Shown in pieces: positions 6,812 to 8,351 of a DNA stretch of 8,351 bases. A program made the translations under genes and the position numbers. Source of the DNA: Alphaproteobacteria bacterium (lineage in GTDB: Bacteria > Pseudomonadota > Alphaproteobacteria > Rhizobiales > Xanthobacteraceae); the NCBI GenBank assembly GCA_005884465.1, contig VAZH01000166.1, positions 1-8,351 on the forward strand. The letters are read 5' to 3'. Within the stretch, counting starts at the first letter, position 1; the number at the start of each line of letters is the position of its first letter. A model generated the notes under the pieces. It searched no databases, was not told the DNA's origin, and saw nothing but the letters and a program-made list of their open reading frames with translations.

Positions 6812-8351
6812 CTACACGCTCTTCTTCGCAAAATGTTCGGCAAATGCCTGCCGCAGCTCGACCTTGCGCAGCTTGCCGGTCGCCGTCATCGGCATTTCAT
6901 CCAAAATCCTGACCAGTTTTGGTACCTGGAAGCCGCCGAGGTGCTTGCGGCAATGCTCTGATATCCCGGCTTCGTCGGGCGCGTCGGGCTTCAGTTTGAC
7001 AAACGCCGACACCGCCTCGCCCCATTGCGGATGCGGCAGGCCGACCACGGCGGCGTTCTGCACGGCGGGATGGGCGAGCAGCGTCTCCTCGATCTTGACG
7101 GAGGCGACGTTTTCGCCGCCGGACTTGATCATGTCCTTCTTGCGGTCGAGGAACAGCACTTCGCCATGCTCGTCGATCAGCGCAAGATCACCGGTGTGAT
7201 GCCAGCCGAATTTGCGCGCCTCTTCGGTCGCCTTCGGGTCCTTGTAATAGCCCATCATGACATTCGGCCCGCGATGCACCAGCTCGCCCGCTTGGCCGCG
7301 CGGCAGGAGGTTGCCGTCGTCATCCATGATCGCGGTCTCATTCACGATCAGCGACTCGCCCCAGTAATTGCCGAAACGTTTTAGCTGCCGGTCCGGCTGC
7401 GACATCGTGGTGGCCGGGTACATTTCGGTCTGGCCGCTGGTCAGCACGAAATTCGGGCACATGTCCGCCATCGCGCGCTCCAACAGCGGACGGCCCATCG
7501 GCGCCATGGTATAGATGCAGGTCTTCAAGCCGGAGAGATCAAATTCCTTGCGGCGCGGGTGATCGAGGATGGCCTGATACATCAGCGACAACCCGACGAA
7601 CACCGTGAGCTTGTCGCGCACGATGGCTTCCATGCAAACGAGCGGATCGAAGCCCCGCATCAGCGCCATTCGCCCGCCGACCGACAGATAACTCAGCAAC
7701 AGCACATGTCCTGCGCAGTGGAACAATGGAAACTGCCCGGTGACGCCGTCGTTGCGATCGAGATGCATCTCGATCGCATTGCTCATGACGGCCATCACCA
7801 CCGCGAGATGGCAATGCATCGCGCCTTTCGGCCGCGACGTGGTGCCCGACGTATAAATGATCATCGCCAGATCGCGGTCGTCGAAGTCGATCTCGGGCTC
7901 GAGCTCGGATTGACCCTTCAACAGATCGTTGAAGTTCTCCAGGCGTTGTGCAGCGGCGGTGCCGGTGAGATCGACGGCAATCAGCTCGATGCCGCGCTTT
8001 TGCAGCGCCGCGCGGCGATCGGCCTGCGCATGGAGATTGTCGTCGATCAAGGCGAACCGTACTTCGGCATGATCGAGGATGTAATCCATATCGGCGGGAC
8101 CGAGCATGGTGTTGATCGGCACCCAGACCAAGCCGGCGCGATGAATGCCGAACAGCGCTTTGACGAATTCGATCGAGTTGTTGCAGATGGTCGAAATCTT
8201 CTGGCCGGGTTTTAATCCGCGCGCCACCAGATGATTGGCAAAGCGATTGGCGGCGCGCTCCAGTTCGGTGAAAGTGACGCGCCGCTCGCCGTCGGTGACG
8301 GCGATCCGATCGGGAAAACGCGCCGCCGCCCGCTTCAAGAGATCGCCAATC
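6812..8351 (-). CDS. AMP-forming acyl-CoA synthetase (ligase), N-terminus cut by window edge
   Basis: The visible 512 residues belong to the ANL superfamily of adenylate-forming enzymes, which activate a carboxylic acid with ATP to an acyl-AMP and then form the CoA thioester. Residues below count from the first complete visible codon (8350). The phosphate-binding loop YTSGTTSRPKG is at 166-176 and the A5 motif SGQTE at 305-309. HTGD is at 385-388, the hinge region DRKKDMIKSGGEN at 402-414, and the C-terminal catalytic lysine is K493 within TGKLRK. The frame stays open to the window edge, with IGDLLKRAAARFPDR matching the usual early region of the family. The TTG at 8338 is therefore probably an internal Leu codon, and perhaps 10-30 residues are missing. 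Position upstream of the carboxylase genes on the same strand suggests it supplies their acyl-CoA substrate. Chain length specificity cannot be read from the sequence. Confidence 0.93.
   Translation of the reverse strand, partial: IGDLLKRAAARFPDRIAVTDGERRVTFTELERAANRFANHLVARGLKPGQKISTICNNSIEFVKALFGIHRAGLVWVPINTMLGPADMDYILDHAEVRFALIDDNLHAQADRRAALQKRGIELIAVDLTGTAAAQRLENFNDLLKGQSELEPEIDFDDRDLAMIIYTSGTTSRPKGAMHCHLAVVMAVMSNAIEMHLDRNDGVTGQFPLFHCAGHVLLLSYLSVGGRMALMRGFDPLVCMEAIVRDKLTVFVGLSLMYQAILDHPRRKEFDLSGLKTCIYTMAPMGRPLLERAMADMCPNFVLTSGQTEMYPATTMSQPDRQLKRFGNYWGESLIVNETAIMDDDGNLLPRGQAGELVHRGPNVMMGYYKDPKATEEARKFGWHHTGDLALIDEHGEVLFLDRKKDMIKSGGENVASVKIEETLLAHPAVQNAAVVGLPHPQWGEAVSAFVKLKPDAPDEAGISEHCRKHLGGFQVPKLVRILDEMPMTATGKLRKVELRQAFAEHFAKKSV

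Noticed and set aside
7559..8215. 218-codon + strand reading frame antisense to the ligase
   Set aside because: Shadow of the ligase codons; no recognisable motif and no ribosome-binding site.
8336..8338. TTG at 8338 as the ligase start codon
   Set aside because: The frame is open to the window edge and the residues upstream (IGDL) fit the family, so the gene continues beyond the window.

Overview
The window looks like a piece of a high-GC alphaproteobacterial chromosome, most likely from the Bradyrhizobium/Rhodopseudomonas group (Nitrobacteraceae). This rests on codon use, tightly overlapping genes, and two intergenic palindromic repeats of a kind I recall as common in those genomes. The assignment is from memory, not from a search.

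Left part, + strand, 1-2962: the 3' end of a peptide-type ABC importer operon. It holds the last 29 codons of a DppB-type permease, a complete DppC-type permease with a TTG start, and two ATPases of the DppD and DppF types. The genes are 8 nt apart or overlap by 1-4 nt, so they almost certainly form one translationally coupled transcript. The solute-binding protein and the rest of the first permease lie outside the window. The DppC-type permease appears to lack about 11 conserved residues between two membrane segments.

Centre, 2963-3054: the 92-nt gap between two convergent operons is filled almost completely by an 87-nt palindromic element that can fold into a three-hairpin cloverleaf.

Right part, - strand, 8351-3055: three genes in the order acyl-CoA ligase (5' end cut off by the window edge), carboxyltransferase (beta) subunit, and biotin carboxylase/biotin carrier (alpha) subunit of an acyl-CoA carboxylase. 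The two carboxylase genes overlap by 4 nt. A second three-hairpin repeat lies in the 146-nt gap between ligase and beta subunit. Together the genes suggest a catabolic route in which a free carboxylic acid is converted to its CoA thioester by the ligase and then carboxylated by the biotin enzyme. The family is that of methylcrotonyl-CoA and geranyl-CoA carboxylases. One pocket position looks more like the geranyl-CoA type, but the real substrate cannot be read from the sequence.

I see no phage, IS, CRISPR, tRNA or rRNA features. No clearly new system is present. The most interesting items are the permease deletion, the covarying cloverleaf repeat, and the substrate-pocket difference in the carboxylase.
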